DNA of 50,436 nucleotides from Glaciecola sp964621345 (GTDB lineage: Bacteria > Pseudomonadota > Gammaproteobacteria > Enterobacterales > Alteromonadaceae). This document shows positions 8,902 to 17,043 of this stretch, piece after piece. Position numbers and translations under genes: made by a program. The stretch lies in assembly GCA_964621345.1 (NCBI GenBank), contig CAZUON010000021.1, forward strand, positions 1 through 50,436, given 5' to 3'. The notes under the pieces were generated by a model. It saw only the letters and a program-made list of their open reading frames with translations. It searched no databases and was not told the origin of the DNA. Position 1 is the first letter of the stretch. Each line of letters starts with the position of its first letter.

Positions 8902-9417
8902 ATGGCAGAACCAGAGCTAGAGGGTGAACAAGGCGGTAAAAAGAAAAGCAAATTGATGCTGATTATCATCATCGCCGTAGTCGTACTTGGCGGAGGTGGG
9001 GCTGGCGCTTATTTCTTTTTGTTTGCATCAGACGATACTGCGAGTGTTGAACTAGAGTCCGGCAATGCGCCAGAAGCAGAAATGGTCAACGATAGTGGCA
9101 AGGCAATGTATGTTGCGATGCCCAGACCCTTCCAATTCAATGCACCTGGGCTCTCCAGAGAAAGGTTGGTACAAATAGACGTGCAACTAATGGTGCGCGG
9201 ACCTGAGAATGAAGAACGTGCAAAACGTCATATTCCAATGATAGAAGGCACTTTATTGAGGGTGTTTAGCACCTCTAACGCCGACGATTTAGTTACCGAG
9301 TCGGGGAAAACTGAGCTGCGTACAAAGGCAACATCTCAGGTAAGACAAGTCATGAATGACTTAGAGCAGAACCCAGTTGTTGAAGAAGTGTTATTTACAG
9401 GCTTTGTTATTCAGTAG
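8902..9417 (+). CDS. fliL: Flagellar basal body-associated protein FliL
   Basis: FliL is a single-pass inner-membrane protein that surrounds and supports the stator units. The product is 171 residues: a short basic cytoplasmic N-terminus (GGKKKSK), a membrane segment near residues 18-38 (LMLIIIIAVVVLGGGGAGAY), and a periplasmic stomatin-like domain with FQFNAPGLSRERLVQIDVQL and RHIPMIEGTLLRVFS. GTAGGAA sits ahead of the ATG. Position between fliK and fliM is the standard one. Confidence 0.94.
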   Translation: MAEPELEGEQGGKKKSKLMLIIIIAVVVLGGGGAGAYFFLFASDDTASVELESGNAPEAEMVNDSGKAMYVAMPRPFQFNAPGLSRERLVQIDVQLMVRGPENEERAKRHIPMIEGTLLRVFSTSNADDLVTESGKTELRTKATSQVRQVMNDLEQNPVVEEVLFTGFVIQ

Positions 9418-9479
9418 TCATATTAAGCAATAGCATGTTGTATTTTCACGATACATTAAAATCATAAGCGGGAAGTTTA

Positions 9480-10559
9480 GTGAGCGATTTATTATCACAA
9501 GACGAAATTGACGCGCTACTACATGGCGTTGATGATGTTGAAGAAGAAGAGATCGAGGAGGTCGAGCACGATGGCTCCGCCTTAGAATATGACTTTTCTT
9601 CTCAGGACAGAATTGTACGTGGACGCATGCCAACGTTGGAAATCGTCAACGAACGTTTTGCTCGGCATATGCGCATTAGCTTATTTAATATGATGCGCCG
9701 CAGTGCTGAGGTGTCTATAAACGGCATTCAAATGATTAAGTTTGGCGAGTATATTCACACCCTATTTGTACCCACAAGTTTGAACATGGTGCGTTTTAGA
9801 CCGCTCAAAGGTACCGGCTTAATTACTATGGAAGCGCGACTGGTCTTTATTATGGTCGATAACTTCTTTGGTGGCGATGGGCGTTATCACGCAAAAATTG
9901 AGGGTAGGGAGTTTACGCCAACAGAGCGCCGCATTATTCAAATGTTGCTCAAACTCATTTTTGAAGATTATAAAGAAGCGTGGGCGCCGGTGATGGATGT
10001 ATCGTTTGAATATCTCGATTCAGAAGTTAACCCAGCGATGGCGAATATTGTATCGCCGTCGGAGGTTGTTGTAATTAGCTCTTTTCATATCGAACTAGAT
10101 GGGGGCGGTGGAGATTTTCATGTATCGCTACCGTATTCGATGTTAGAGCCTATTCGCGACACCCTTGATGCTGGAGTGCAAACCGACAAAGAAGATACCG
10201 ATTTTAGATGGAGTAAGGCACTGCGTGACGAGATCATGGATGTCAAAGTGGGGCTTTCTACGCACTTTTTAGACGTTGAGGTGACCTTAGAGCAACTTAT
10301 GGGTTACAAAGATGGCGATATTATTCCCATCAATATGCCTGAGACCGTTACCGTTTCGATAGAGGATTTACCTAGCTTTAGAGCGAAGATGGGCAAATCA
10401 CGTGACTGCTTAGCATTACAAATTGAAAACAAAATTCCGCGTCCAGTGTCGGTCAAATCTGAGCTTAACTCCTTTACCAAGGGTGGCAAAAAGATTGACA
10501 GTGACGCTGAGCTACAGGTGCTTGAAGAAGATTTATTAAGCACCCTCGTAAGAAAATAA
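9480..10559 (+). CDS. fliM: Flagellar motor switch protein FliM
   Basis: FliM is the C-ring protein that receives phospho-CheY and transmits the switching signal to FliG. The product is 359 residues. The CheY-docking peptide is at the extreme N-terminus (SDLLSQDEIDALLHGVDD, residues 2-19), followed by the middle CheC-like domain (RMPTLEIVNERFARHMR; GGDGRYHAKIEGREFTPTE) and the C-terminal SpoA domain. GTG start at 9480 is supported because the docking peptide begins at residue 2, as in homologues. It precedes fliN by 14 bases. Confidence 0.97.
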   Translation: MSDLLSQDEIDALLHGVDDVEEEEIEEVEHDGSALEYDFSSQDRIVRGRMPTLEIVNERFARHMRISLFNMMRRSAEVSINGIQMIKFGEYIHTLFVPTSLNMVRFRPLKGTGLITMEARLVFIMVDNFFGGDGRYHAKIEGREFTPTERRIIQMLLKLIFEDYKEAWAPVMDVSFEYLDSEVNPAMANIVSPSEVVVISSFHIELDGGGGDFHVSLPYSMLEPIRDTLDAGVQTDKEDTDFRWSKALRDEIMDVKVGLSTHFLDVEVTLEQLMGYKDGDIIPINMPETVTVSIEDLPSFRAKMGKSRDCLALQIENKIPRPVSVKSELNSFTKGGKKIDSDAELQVLEEDLLSTLVRK

Positions 10560-10573
10560 CAGAGGATATACAC

Positions 10574-10975
10574 ATGAGTGAAGAAGATGACGGCTTAGAC
10601 GCATGGGGCGAAGCCATGGCGGAGCAAGCAATATCTGAGGCAGCAGACGCGAATGAGGCTGAAGCAGTAGACTTAGACGAGCTTAGTGAGTCAAAAAGTA
10701 TCACCGCAGATCAAGAAACTAAGCTCGATACCATTTTAGATATTCCGGTGACCATTTCGATGGAAGTGGGCCGAACCAATATTAGCATCAGAAATTTACT
10801 ACAGTTAAATCAAGGCTCTGTAGTGGAATTAGACCGAGTTGCTGGGGAGCCATTAGATGTTTTAGTAAATGGCACGTTGATTGCTCATGGAGAGGTAGTG
10901 GTCATCAACGATAAATTTGGTATTCGGTTAACAGATGTTATTAGTCAAGTCGAGAGAATCAAAAAGCTTAAATAG
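10574..10975 (+). CDS. fliN: Flagellar motor switch protein FliN
   Basis: FliN makes up the lower C-ring and is a docking place for the FliH-FliI complex. The product is 133 residues: an acidic N-terminal extension of about 50 residues and a C-terminal SpoA domain with DIPVTISMEVGRTNISIRNLL, VVELDRVAGEPLDVLVNG and HGEVVVINDKFGIRLTDV. AGAGGA lies ahead of the ATG. The end is overlapped by the probable start of fliO. Confidence 0.97.
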   Translation: MSEEDDGLDAWGEAMAEQAISEAADANEAEAVDLDELSESKSITADQETKLDTILDIPVTISMEVGRTNISIRNLLQLNQGSVVELDRVAGEPLDVLVNGTLIAHGEVVVINDKFGIRLTDVISQVERIKKLK

Positions 10976-11468
10976 CTATAAGATAAAAAAATCATTAAAA
11001 ACAGGGTTTTACGCCCTGTTTTTATCCTCAATCTGGATGCCTGTACACGCTCAACAAAGTAATTCTGGCTTTGGTGGCAGTTCGTCCGTCATCTCTATTT
11101 TCCTTTCTCTGTTGTTGGTGATCGCCATTATTTTTGCGCTCGCGTTTATTATGCGACGGTTTAATGTCACTCAGTCAGGAAATGGTCAGATGAAAGTGGT
11201 TGCCAGCATGATGGCAGGTACAAAAGAAAAAATTATGGTTATTGAAGTAGGTGACGAACAACACTTACTCGGTATCACGGCGCATAACATAAACCACCTA
11301 GCGACTTTAAACACAAATCTCGAAAGCACTAACAAGGCACCTGAGCTAGACGGTAAAGCAGGCTTTCAGCAAAAGCTTGTGCAAGCGATGGCCCAAAGTA
11401 TTAGCGGTAAAAAGCCAGCAAATACCAGCGACACCTCTGCAATAAAGCAAGGAGTGGCTCGTGATTAA
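10935..11468 (+). CDS. fliO: Flagellar biosynthesis protein FliO (start uncertain)
   Basis: FliO is a small membrane chaperone for assembly of the FliP export gate. The frame gives 177 residues from ATG 10935, which lies 41 bases inside fliN with no obvious ribosome-binding site. This start keeps a basic region and a signal-peptide-like segment (KTGFYALFLSSIWMPVHAQ), then one membrane segment (VISIFLSLLLVIAIIFALAF) and the cytoplasmic FliO domain with MKVVASMMAGTKEKIMVIEVG. The alternative ATG at 11037 would remove the leader. Its stop overlaps the GTG start of fliP by 8 bases. Confidence 0.88.
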   Translation: MLLVKSRESKSLNSYKIKKSLKTGFYALFLSSIWMPVHAQQSNSGFGGSSSVISIFLSLLLVIAIIFALAFIMRRFNVTQSGNGQMKVVASMMAGTKEKIMVIEVGDEQHLLGITAHNINHLATLNTNLESTNKAPELDGKAGFQQKLVQAMAQSISGKKPANTSDTSAIKQGVARD

Positions 11469-12243
11469 ATCGATATTATCAAATAAACACTTGGTTAAAT
11501 TGCTACTGGTTGCCGCACTTTTGATTGGTTTTAATGCCGAACTGTTTGCTCAGCAAAGTGGTATCTCTGCGGTAACGGTGACTACCAATAATGACGGTAG
11601 CCAAGAGTATTCAATGACCTTGCAAGCGCTGTTTATAATGACTGCGCTCAGCCTCATCCCCGCCTTTGTGATGATGATGACCTCGTTTACGCGAATAATC
11701 ATAGTATTGTCGATATTGCGCCAAGCGATTGGTTTGCAACAAGCACCTTCGAATCAAATCTTGATTGGCATTAGTTTGTTTTTATCGATGTTTATTATGG
11801 CGCCGGTATTTGACGAAATAAATGAAAAAGCACTACAGCCTTATTTGAGTGAAGAAATGACCTCCATTGAGGCTTTTGATCAGGCCAAAGAGCCCATGCG
11901 ACAGTTTATGTTAAGTCAAACGCGAGTGACCGATTTAGACACCTTTATTCGCATTGGCGGCTACGAGGGGCAGTTTGACTCTCCCGAAGAAGTTCCGCTA
12001 ACAGTGCTTATTCCAGCATTTGTAACCAGTGAGCTTAAAACTGCCTTTCAAATTGGTTTTATGCTCTTTATCCCCTTTTTAATTTTAGATTTGGTGGTGG
12101 CTTCTATTTTGATGGCAATGGGTATGATGATGCTATCGCCCATGATTGTATCTTTGCCCTTTAAGCTGATGTTATTTGTATTAGTAGATGGCTGGAACCT
12201 GATTTTAGGTACCCTTGCCAATAGTTTTGGTATGGGAGTCTGA
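11461..12243 (+). CDS. fliP: Flagellar type III export gate protein FliP
   Basis: FliP forms, with FliQ and FliR, the spiral export channel in the centre of the MS-ring. The product is 260 residues with a cleavable-looking signal peptide (KLLLVAALLIGFNAELFAQ), then the family signature segments TALSLIPAFVMMMTSFTRI and RQAIGLQQAPSNQILIGISLFL and a C-terminal hydrophobic pair ending GWNLILGTLANSFGMGV. GTG start with GGAG upstream; it overlaps fliO and is followed one base after its stop by the fliQ ATG. Confidence 0.97.
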   Translation: MIKSILSNKHLVKLLLVAALLIGFNAELFAQQSGISAVTVTTNNDGSQEYSMTLQALFIMTALSLIPAFVMMMTSFTRIIIVLSILRQAIGLQQAPSNQILIGISLFLSMFIMAPVFDEINEKALQPYLSEEMTSIEAFDQAKEPMRQFMLSQTRVTDLDTFIRIGGYEGQFDSPEEVPLTVLIPAFVTSELKTAFQIGFMLFIPFLILDLVVASILMAMGMMMLSPMIVSLPFKLMLFVLVDGWNLILGTLANSFGMGV

Positions 12244-12244
12244 C

Positions 12245-12514
12245 ATGAGTCCAGAAGCATTTGTTGAAATTATGCGTGACGCCATGCTGCTTATTATTGT
12301 GATAGTAAGCGCACTTATTGTACCTGGCTTGTTAGTAGGTTTAGTTGTTGCTGTGTTTCAAGCGGCAACCTCTATAAACGAACAAACCATGAGTTTTCTG
12401 CCTCGTTTGCTTATTACTTTGCTTGCATTGAGTTTTTTAGGCAGTTGGCTTACCACCAAGATGATGGATTTTACCAATAACATCGTCCTTAGTATCCCTT
12501 CAGTGATTGGTTAG
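12245..12514 (+). CDS. fliQ: Flagellar type III export gate protein FliQ
   Basis: FliQ is a two-helix hairpin subunit of the export gate. The product is 89 residues with the expected pattern: MSPEAFVEIMRDAML, first membrane helix (IVIVSALIVPGLLVGLVVAVFQ), TSINEQTMSFLPRLL, and a second helix. I chose ATG 12245 because it matches the family N-terminus and length; the open frame extends 10 codons further upstream into fliP. Confidence 0.96.
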   Translation: MSPEAFVEIMRDAMLLIIVIVSALIVPGLLVGLVVAVFQAATSINEQTMSFLPRLLITLLALSFLGSWLTTKMMDFTNNIVLSIPSVIG

Positions 12515-12524
12515 CGAAGTCGCG

Positions 12525-13301
12525 ATGGATTTACTTAGCAGCAACCTCATGGACCTTATCAGCGACTATATGTTGGCGTTTATGCGGGTGTCGGGGTTAT
12601 TTATTGCCATGGTAGGTATTAGTGCGCGCACCGTGCCAACCCCTGTGCGGAATTTACTTGCGGTGCTGCTTACGCTGATGGTGGTACCAATGCTGCCACC
12701 TGTACCCATTACCGATATCGTTTCGTTAGGCACTTTTTTTGAAGTCATAAAACAACTAATTATTGGCATTGCCATTGGTTTTATTTCGGTAATGGTTGTC
12801 GACACATTTGTGCTAGCCGGTCAAATTATTGCGATGCAAACAGGTTTGGGCTTTGCCTCCATTGTTGACCCGGTAAACGGGGTTAACGTGACCACCATTG
12901 GTCAGTTTTATCTCATCCTTGCGACGCTGATCTTTTGGATGGTTGATGGGCATTTGTTACTAATTAACATGATTGTAATTAGTTTTGAAGCCTTTCCTAT
13001 TGACGGTCCATGGTGGACCGGTGAGCAGTTTAAACAGATTGCCCATTGGGGGGCATGGATGTTTATATCAGCTGTAACGATATCGTTAGCGCCTATTGTT
13101 TCTTTATTAATTGTTAACCTGTCTTTTGGCGTAATGACCAAAGCGGCTCCACAGTTAAATATTTTCAGCTTAGGTTTTGCCATTGCGCAAATCACCGGCT
13201 TAGTCATTATCTGGATCACGCTGTCGAACCAGATGTATCATTTCAATGCCCAGTGGCTGCGTGCACAAGAGTTTATGTGCAAGCTGCTGTTAACGTGCTG
13301 A
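12525..13301 (+). CDS. fliR: Flagellar type III export gate protein FliR
   Basis: FliR completes the FliPQR export channel. From ATG 12525 the product is 258 residues with about six membrane segments; conserved pieces include LFIAMVGISARTVPTPVRNL, the loop AGQIIAMQTGLGFASIVDPV and the final amphipathic stretch. An in-frame TTG at 12507 overlapping the fliQ stop is a possible alternative start, but the ATG gives a family-like N-terminus. FlhB begins 7 bases after the stop. Confidence 0.95.
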   Translation: MDLLSSNLMDLISDYMLAFMRVSGLFIAMVGISARTVPTPVRNLLAVLLTLMVVPMLPPVPITDIVSLGTFFEVIKQLIIGIAIGFISVMVVDTFVLAGQIIAMQTGLGFASIVDPVNGVNVTTIGQFYLILATLIFWMVDGHLLLINMIVISFEAFPIDGPWWTGEQFKQIAHWGAWMFISAVTISLAPIVSLLIVNLSFGVMTKAAPQLNIFSLGFAIAQITGLVIIWITLSNQMYHFNAQWLRAQEFMCKLLLTC

Positions 13302-13308
13302 GGTAAGC

Positions 13309-14442
13309 ATGGCTGAGAATAAAGACGCGCAGGAAAAAACAGAAGAACCGACGCAGAAAAAAATCGATGATGCCCGAAAGAAAGGTCAGATTGCACGTTC
13401 CAAAGAACTGTCTACCGCATTGGTGCTGCTAGCCAGCGCGATTGCTATGATTGCCATAGGCTCATTTATTGCCGAAGCAATGTATGAAATTACCCAGCGT
13501 ACCTTTTCCCTGTCTAGAGACGAAACCTACGATACCAAACACATGTTTCAGCTTTTAGAGATGTCGGTGGCTGAAAGTGCCGGACCGCTCATTGGCTTTA
13601 TGCTCATTGCCATGATTGGCGGTATTTACGGCAGTATTGCCATGGGTGGATATAACTTTAGCTGGGAGGCTGCGGGTCCTAAAGCAAGCAAACTGTCACC
13701 TCTTAATGGTTTCAAACGCATGTTTGGTACAGAGGCATTAGTGGAATTAATAAAAGGCATTGCCAAAGTAGTGGTGGTGATGTTTATGACTTATATTGCG
13801 CTCATCGTGTTTAAAGACGAAGCGCTGCATTTAGATATTGAGCTGTACCCGATGAACCTCTTTCATGCCATGAATATGATTGAGTGGGCATTTTTGCTCT
13901 TATGTACCGCCATGATCCCCATCGCGCTGATTGACGTGCCTTATCAAAATCATAAGCACAACGAAGAAATGAAAATGACCTTACAAGAAGTCAAAGACGA
14001 GCGTAAAAACGCGGAAGGCGACCCGATGGTAAAAAGTCGCGTACGCCGCTTGCAGTATCAGGCCGCGGCGAATCGAATGATGCAAGATGTGCCCAAAGCC
14101 GATGTCATTGTGACTAACCCGACTCATTACTCGGTCGCTATTCAATACGAACAAGACGGCTCAAGAGCCCCGGTGATGGTAGCAAAAGGCTTAGATGAAC
14201 TGGCCATGCATATTCGTAAAATTGCTAGCGCACACGATGTGCCGATTGTGGAATCACCAGCACTCGCTAGGGCAATATATTACTCCACAGAAATTAACCA
14301 CGAAGTCCCGCAAAAACTGTTTATGGCCGTGGCGCAAATTCTTGCATATGTGTATCAGTTAAAAGCATATAAAGCAGGAAAGGGTAAACGCCCCAAGAAC
14401 TTGAAAAAAGATATGCCGATACCGCCGGAGTTAAGGCGCTAA
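13309..14442 (+). CDS. flhB: Flagellar export switch protein FlhB
   Basis: FlhB is the export-gate subunit whose self-cleavage switches secretion from hook to filament proteins. The product is 377 residues: N-terminal EKTEEPTQKKIDDARKKGQI, four membrane segments, and a cytoplasmic domain with the autocleavage site NPTH (in DVIVTNPTHYSVAIQY, about residue 268) and the ending KDMPIPPELRR. It is the last gene of the fliK operon; the usual next gene, flhA, is 2.6 kb away here. Confidence 0.97.
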   Translation: MAENKDAQEKTEEPTQKKIDDARKKGQIARSKELSTALVLLASAIAMIAIGSFIAEAMYEITQRTFSLSRDETYDTKHMFQLLEMSVAESAGPLIGFMLIAMIGGIYGSIAMGGYNFSWEAAGPKASKLSPLNGFKRMFGTEALVELIKGIAKVVVVMFMTYIALIVFKDEALHLDIELYPMNLFHAMNMIEWAFLLLCTAMIPIALIDVPYQNHKHNEEMKMTLQEVKDERKNAEGDPMVKSRVRRLQYQAAANRMMQDVPKADVIVTNPTHYSVAIQYEQDGSRAPVMVAKGLDELAMHIRKIASAHDVPIVESPALARAIYYSTEINHEVPQKLFMAVAQILAYVYQLKAYKAGKGKRPKNLKKDMPIPPELRR

Positions 14443-14531
14443 TTATAAAACTGATCTTTGATGCAGTTGCACGGAGGATGCATTGGTACTATTGTTTACG
14501 ATGTAACTCACCACCAAACAGGATGTTAATT

Positions 14532-15086
14532 ATGTCAAAAACACTTTTATTTTTAGCCATGCTTAGTTCTGGTACACAGGATGTGGCCAAGCAGCAATCA
14601 CCCCAAATTATGGTAGACGACAAAGGCAATGTTGAGGTAATCGAAGTACAAGGTAGTCGGCCTTTATATCAATATAGAGCCTTTCGTGATGCAAAGCGTA
14701 AAGTCTTTATGAATTACTTTAACGATATTGTAAGTGAGCCTGATTTTAAATTTCGTTGTGAGCGAGAACGCAAATACGGATCTAAAATGATGGAAGAAGT
14801 TTGTAAAAATGAGTTTCAGTGGCGTATCGAAGAAGAAATCAAGCAGTACGAAATTCGCCAAGGTAATATGTTTGGTGCTTATGCTGTGAGTCAGGTAGGA
14901 AATATTGAAACCAAAGAAAGGCGAGAGGATTTGGTTGAGGAGATACAAACCTTGCTCGTGTCAGACCCTGAACTTAAAAGCAAATACGTAGATTTTAAAG
15001 TCGCAGACTTAACCTATCAAAAAATGCATCAAGCCAAGTTTGGCGTATTAAGCGCATATAACAATAGTGACAACAGCGGACAATAA
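14532..15086 (+). CDS. Unrecognised exported or periplasmic protein between flhB and flhA
   Basis: I do not recognise this protein. From ATG 14532 (AGGA 8 bases upstream) it is 184 residues; ATG codons at 14523 and 14478 are possible but poorly spaced from ribosome-binding sequence. It opens with a short hydrophobic leader (SKTLLFLAMLSSG), then a soluble, strongly charged body with two Cys (FRCERERKYG and VCKNEFQW) about 23 residues apart that could pair in the periplasm, and a helical, Lys/Glu-rich second half. Codon use resembles its neighbours. Its place right after flhB suggests co-transcription with flagellar genes, but no function can be inferred. A bidirectional terminator follows. Confidence 0.75.
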   Translation: MSKTLLFLAMLSSGTQDVAKQQSPQIMVDDKGNVEVIEVQGSRPLYQYRAFRDAKRKVFMNYFNDIVSEPDFKFRCERERKYGSKMMEEVCKNEFQWRIEEEIKQYEIRQGNMFGAYAVSQVGNIETKERREDLVEEIQTLLVSDPELKSKYVDFKVADLTYQKMHQAKFGVLSAYNNSDNSGQ

Positions 15087-15120
15087 AGACGCCGCTAAAC
15101 GCGTTGTTTTAACCCTTTTA

Positions 15121-15158
15121 CTAAAAAAAGACCAAGGTTATTCGCCTTGGTCTTTTAG
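15121..15158. terminator. Bidirectional terminator between the 14532 gene and the S41 protease
   Basis: The stem GACCAAGG / CCTTGGTC (15130-15137, 15145-15152) has A-runs on the left and T-runs on the right, so it can end transcription from both converging genes. Confidence 0.85.
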
Positions 15159-15195
15159 TATGCAGACGCTATTTGCGCCGGAATTACTGGTGTGA

Positions 15196-16839
15196 CTAAT
15201 TGCGACCTTTGGAGATAACCGTTCTATCGTCGTTAATAATCGCCTCTATAAATCGATTTGGCGCTTTAATAGCAGGGCCATTGCTTTGGCCATCTTCTGT
15301 CAATCTATCTTCGCTAAACGATTCAGTAGTATTTGCAGTAAGCGGGCAGGTGCCGTTTTGGGCATAATAAATTGCAGTACTTAACATGCCTTCTTCTTCA
15401 CTACCTAAACTTTGACTAAAGTCATCTTCAACAAAGCAGCCTTGTACTTGGTCGTCAAATACTGGGCTGGTAGAGGGGGAGAAGCCGTCAGCATAATCAC
15501 CAAAGCCCTTGGCATTAATACCTTGTAGTTGAATGGTAAAGTAGGTTGTGCCGCAATTATCTTCAGGGAAGAAGCCAAAAGGTTTTCCGCAAGTCGTATC
15601 ACCAATCAAAATCACTTCAACGTCTATGCCACGAAGGCCGTTAATTAACGACTCACTGGCAGAGCACGTGTTTTCTGTAGACAAAATAAATACCCGAGTT
15701 AACTCAGGGCTAGGTAGAGTGTTGTTGGTAAATACGCCATTATCATAATCGATTTCTAAATCATAAAAGGGCAAAGGGGCAGGAGCGGGGCGCTTGCTGT
15801 TATATACGATGCGCTCAAAAGGCAAATTGTTGGTTTGATTTGGACCCGCAATCATATAGCCAATTTGTGATGATAGCGCTAACGACCCTCCACCATTATA
15901 CCTAAGGTCAATCACAAGCTCGGTTACGGTGTCGTCAACAAAACGCTGAAATGCGCCAATGAGGTCAGACTGAGCTGGCGTAATAAAGGTATTGAACTGA
16001 AAGTAGCCCATGCGTCCGCGTTCGGTATCAAAAACTTTCACATTTTGCACAGGAGACAAAGTGATTACTTCAGAGCTAATTTCTTCGCTAATAATATCAC
16101 CGCTGGAGGTTTCAAATTCAAAGCGATGAGTCGTTCCGGCGTCTGAGGGAAAAAGCGCAGCATTAATAAAATCAATATCATCGCCATTTTCAGTATTCAC
16201 AAAATCAACATCATCAATGCGCTTGAGACTCGCGCCGCGAGGTATGCCAGCTAGCGAAGCTGGCGAGTTAGGCTCTGTAAATCGAACAATCAACTCGCGC
16301 GGAGCTCGGCTCGCAACAAACTCCCAACTGATACCATATTGTGAACTAGTGCCCGATTGCGTGCGCTCATTATACTCTTGAGTAGGCTCACTAAAATGAA
16401 AGTTATCTTTTTGTTTGCCAGAAGCGGTAAGTTCATCTGTTTTCAGTTGTTCGAAATAGGCTGGAATACTGAAATTGTTGGGGTTGTTGTCTGGCACCTC
16501 ATCAAACCATAAATAGGTCTCATCGGTCCAAGAGCGCAGCCATAGCTTTTCGGTTAGCGCAGAGCCAGCGGTATCAGGGTAGGCAAGACCGGTAAAGGGG
16601 TCGATACCAGTGCGTGGAGTAACACATTGAGCAACAAAATTGTCGCTGCTTTCGTACACGCCCGCTTGCCATGTTGGTCCGCTACTCACAGGCGGTGTAG
16701 TAGGAGGAGTGTTTGTTGGAGTAGAGCTACCTCCACCGCTACCACAGGCACTAAGTGTTAATACGAGGGCGAGTGCGCTTAACGCTTGCTTGGCGTTCAT
16801 GGCTAATGCCGCTGTTGGTTTATTCTGATGTTTTATCAT
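15196..16839 (-). CDS. S41-family (C-terminal processing type) lipoprotein peptidase
   Basis: This is a 547-residue predicted lipoprotein. The leader ends in the lipobox LSAC (LALVLTLSACGSGGGSS), followed by a Pro/Thr linker. A PDZ-like region lies around PNSPASLAGIPRGASLKRID, and the tail-specific protease core has LVIDLRYNGGGSLALSSQ, the nucleophile region STENTCSASESLINGL and the lysine region GDTTCGKPFGFFP. S41 peptidases use a Ser-Lys dyad, which fits the SASES serine and TCGKP lysine. ATG 16839 is preferred over TTG 16845. It is transcribed against the flagellar genes and separates flhB from flhA. Substrate unknown. Confidence 0.88.
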   Translation of the reverse strand: MIKHQNKPTAALAMNAKQALSALALVLTLSACGSGGGSSTPTNTPPTTPPVSSGPTWQAGVYESSDNFVAQCVTPRTGIDPFTGLAYPDTAGSALTEKLWLRSWTDETYLWFDEVPDNNPNNFSIPAYFEQLKTDELTASGKQKDNFHFSEPTQEYNERTQSGTSSQYGISWEFVASRAPRELIVRFTEPNSPASLAGIPRGASLKRIDDVDFVNTENGDDIDFINAALFPSDAGTTHRFEFETSSGDIISEEISSEVITLSPVQNVKVFDTERGRMGYFQFNTFITPAQSDLIGAFQRFVDDTVTELVIDLRYNGGGSLALSSQIGYMIAGPNQTNNLPFERIVYNSKRPAPAPLPFYDLEIDYDNGVFTNNTLPSPELTRVFILSTENTCSASESLINGLRGIDVEVILIGDTTCGKPFGFFPEDNCGTTYFTIQLQGINAKGFGDYADGFSPSTSPVFDDQVQGCFVEDDFSQSLGSEEEGMLSTAIYYAQNGTCPLTANTTESFSEDRLTEDGQSNGPAIKAPNRFIEAIINDDRTVISKGRN

Positions 16840-16923
16840 AGTCAATTTTCCGTAGCCTTTGTTAATCCGTTCTTAATGTATTTGAGCTGCTTAGGCAATG
16901 TGCTTACTACGCTCAAACACTGT

Positions 16924-16950
16924 CCTTGGTTGAGTGTATCTCAGCCAAGG
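16924..16950. repeat. Inverted repeat between the S41 gene and flhA
   Basis: CCTTGGTTGAG and CTCAGCCAAGG (11-bp arms, one mismatch that is a G-T pair in RNA) flank a 5-base loop. It lies between the divergent starts of the S41 gene and flhA, 35 bases upstream of the sigma-54-like element, so it could be a regulator site or hairpin. No T-run follows. Confidence 0.6.
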
Positions 16951-16985
16951 CTGCTAATAAAGTAACGAGCGATGAAAATTAAAAC

Positions 16986-17001
16986 TGGCACGCAAGTTGT
17001 A
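16986..17001 (+). promoter_or_regulatory. Sigma-54-like promoter of the flhA operon
   Basis: TGGCACG (16986-16992) is a perfect -24 element; the -12 element at the correct spacing reads TTGTA instead of TTGCA, with a mismatch in the usually conserved C. It is 42 bases before the flhA start. RpoN/FlrA control of flhA is known in polar flagellates, which supports the call despite the mismatch. Confidence 0.65.
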
Positions 17002-17043
17002 ATGCCTTTTGTTAATTACCCTTAGCTGTCAAAAATTTGTTGT

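Noticed and set aside
16840..17043. Mobile element boundaries around the flhB-flhA insertion
   Set aside because: No transposase, terminal inverted repeats or target duplications were found; the inverted repeat at 16924-16950 is local and has no partner near 14450.
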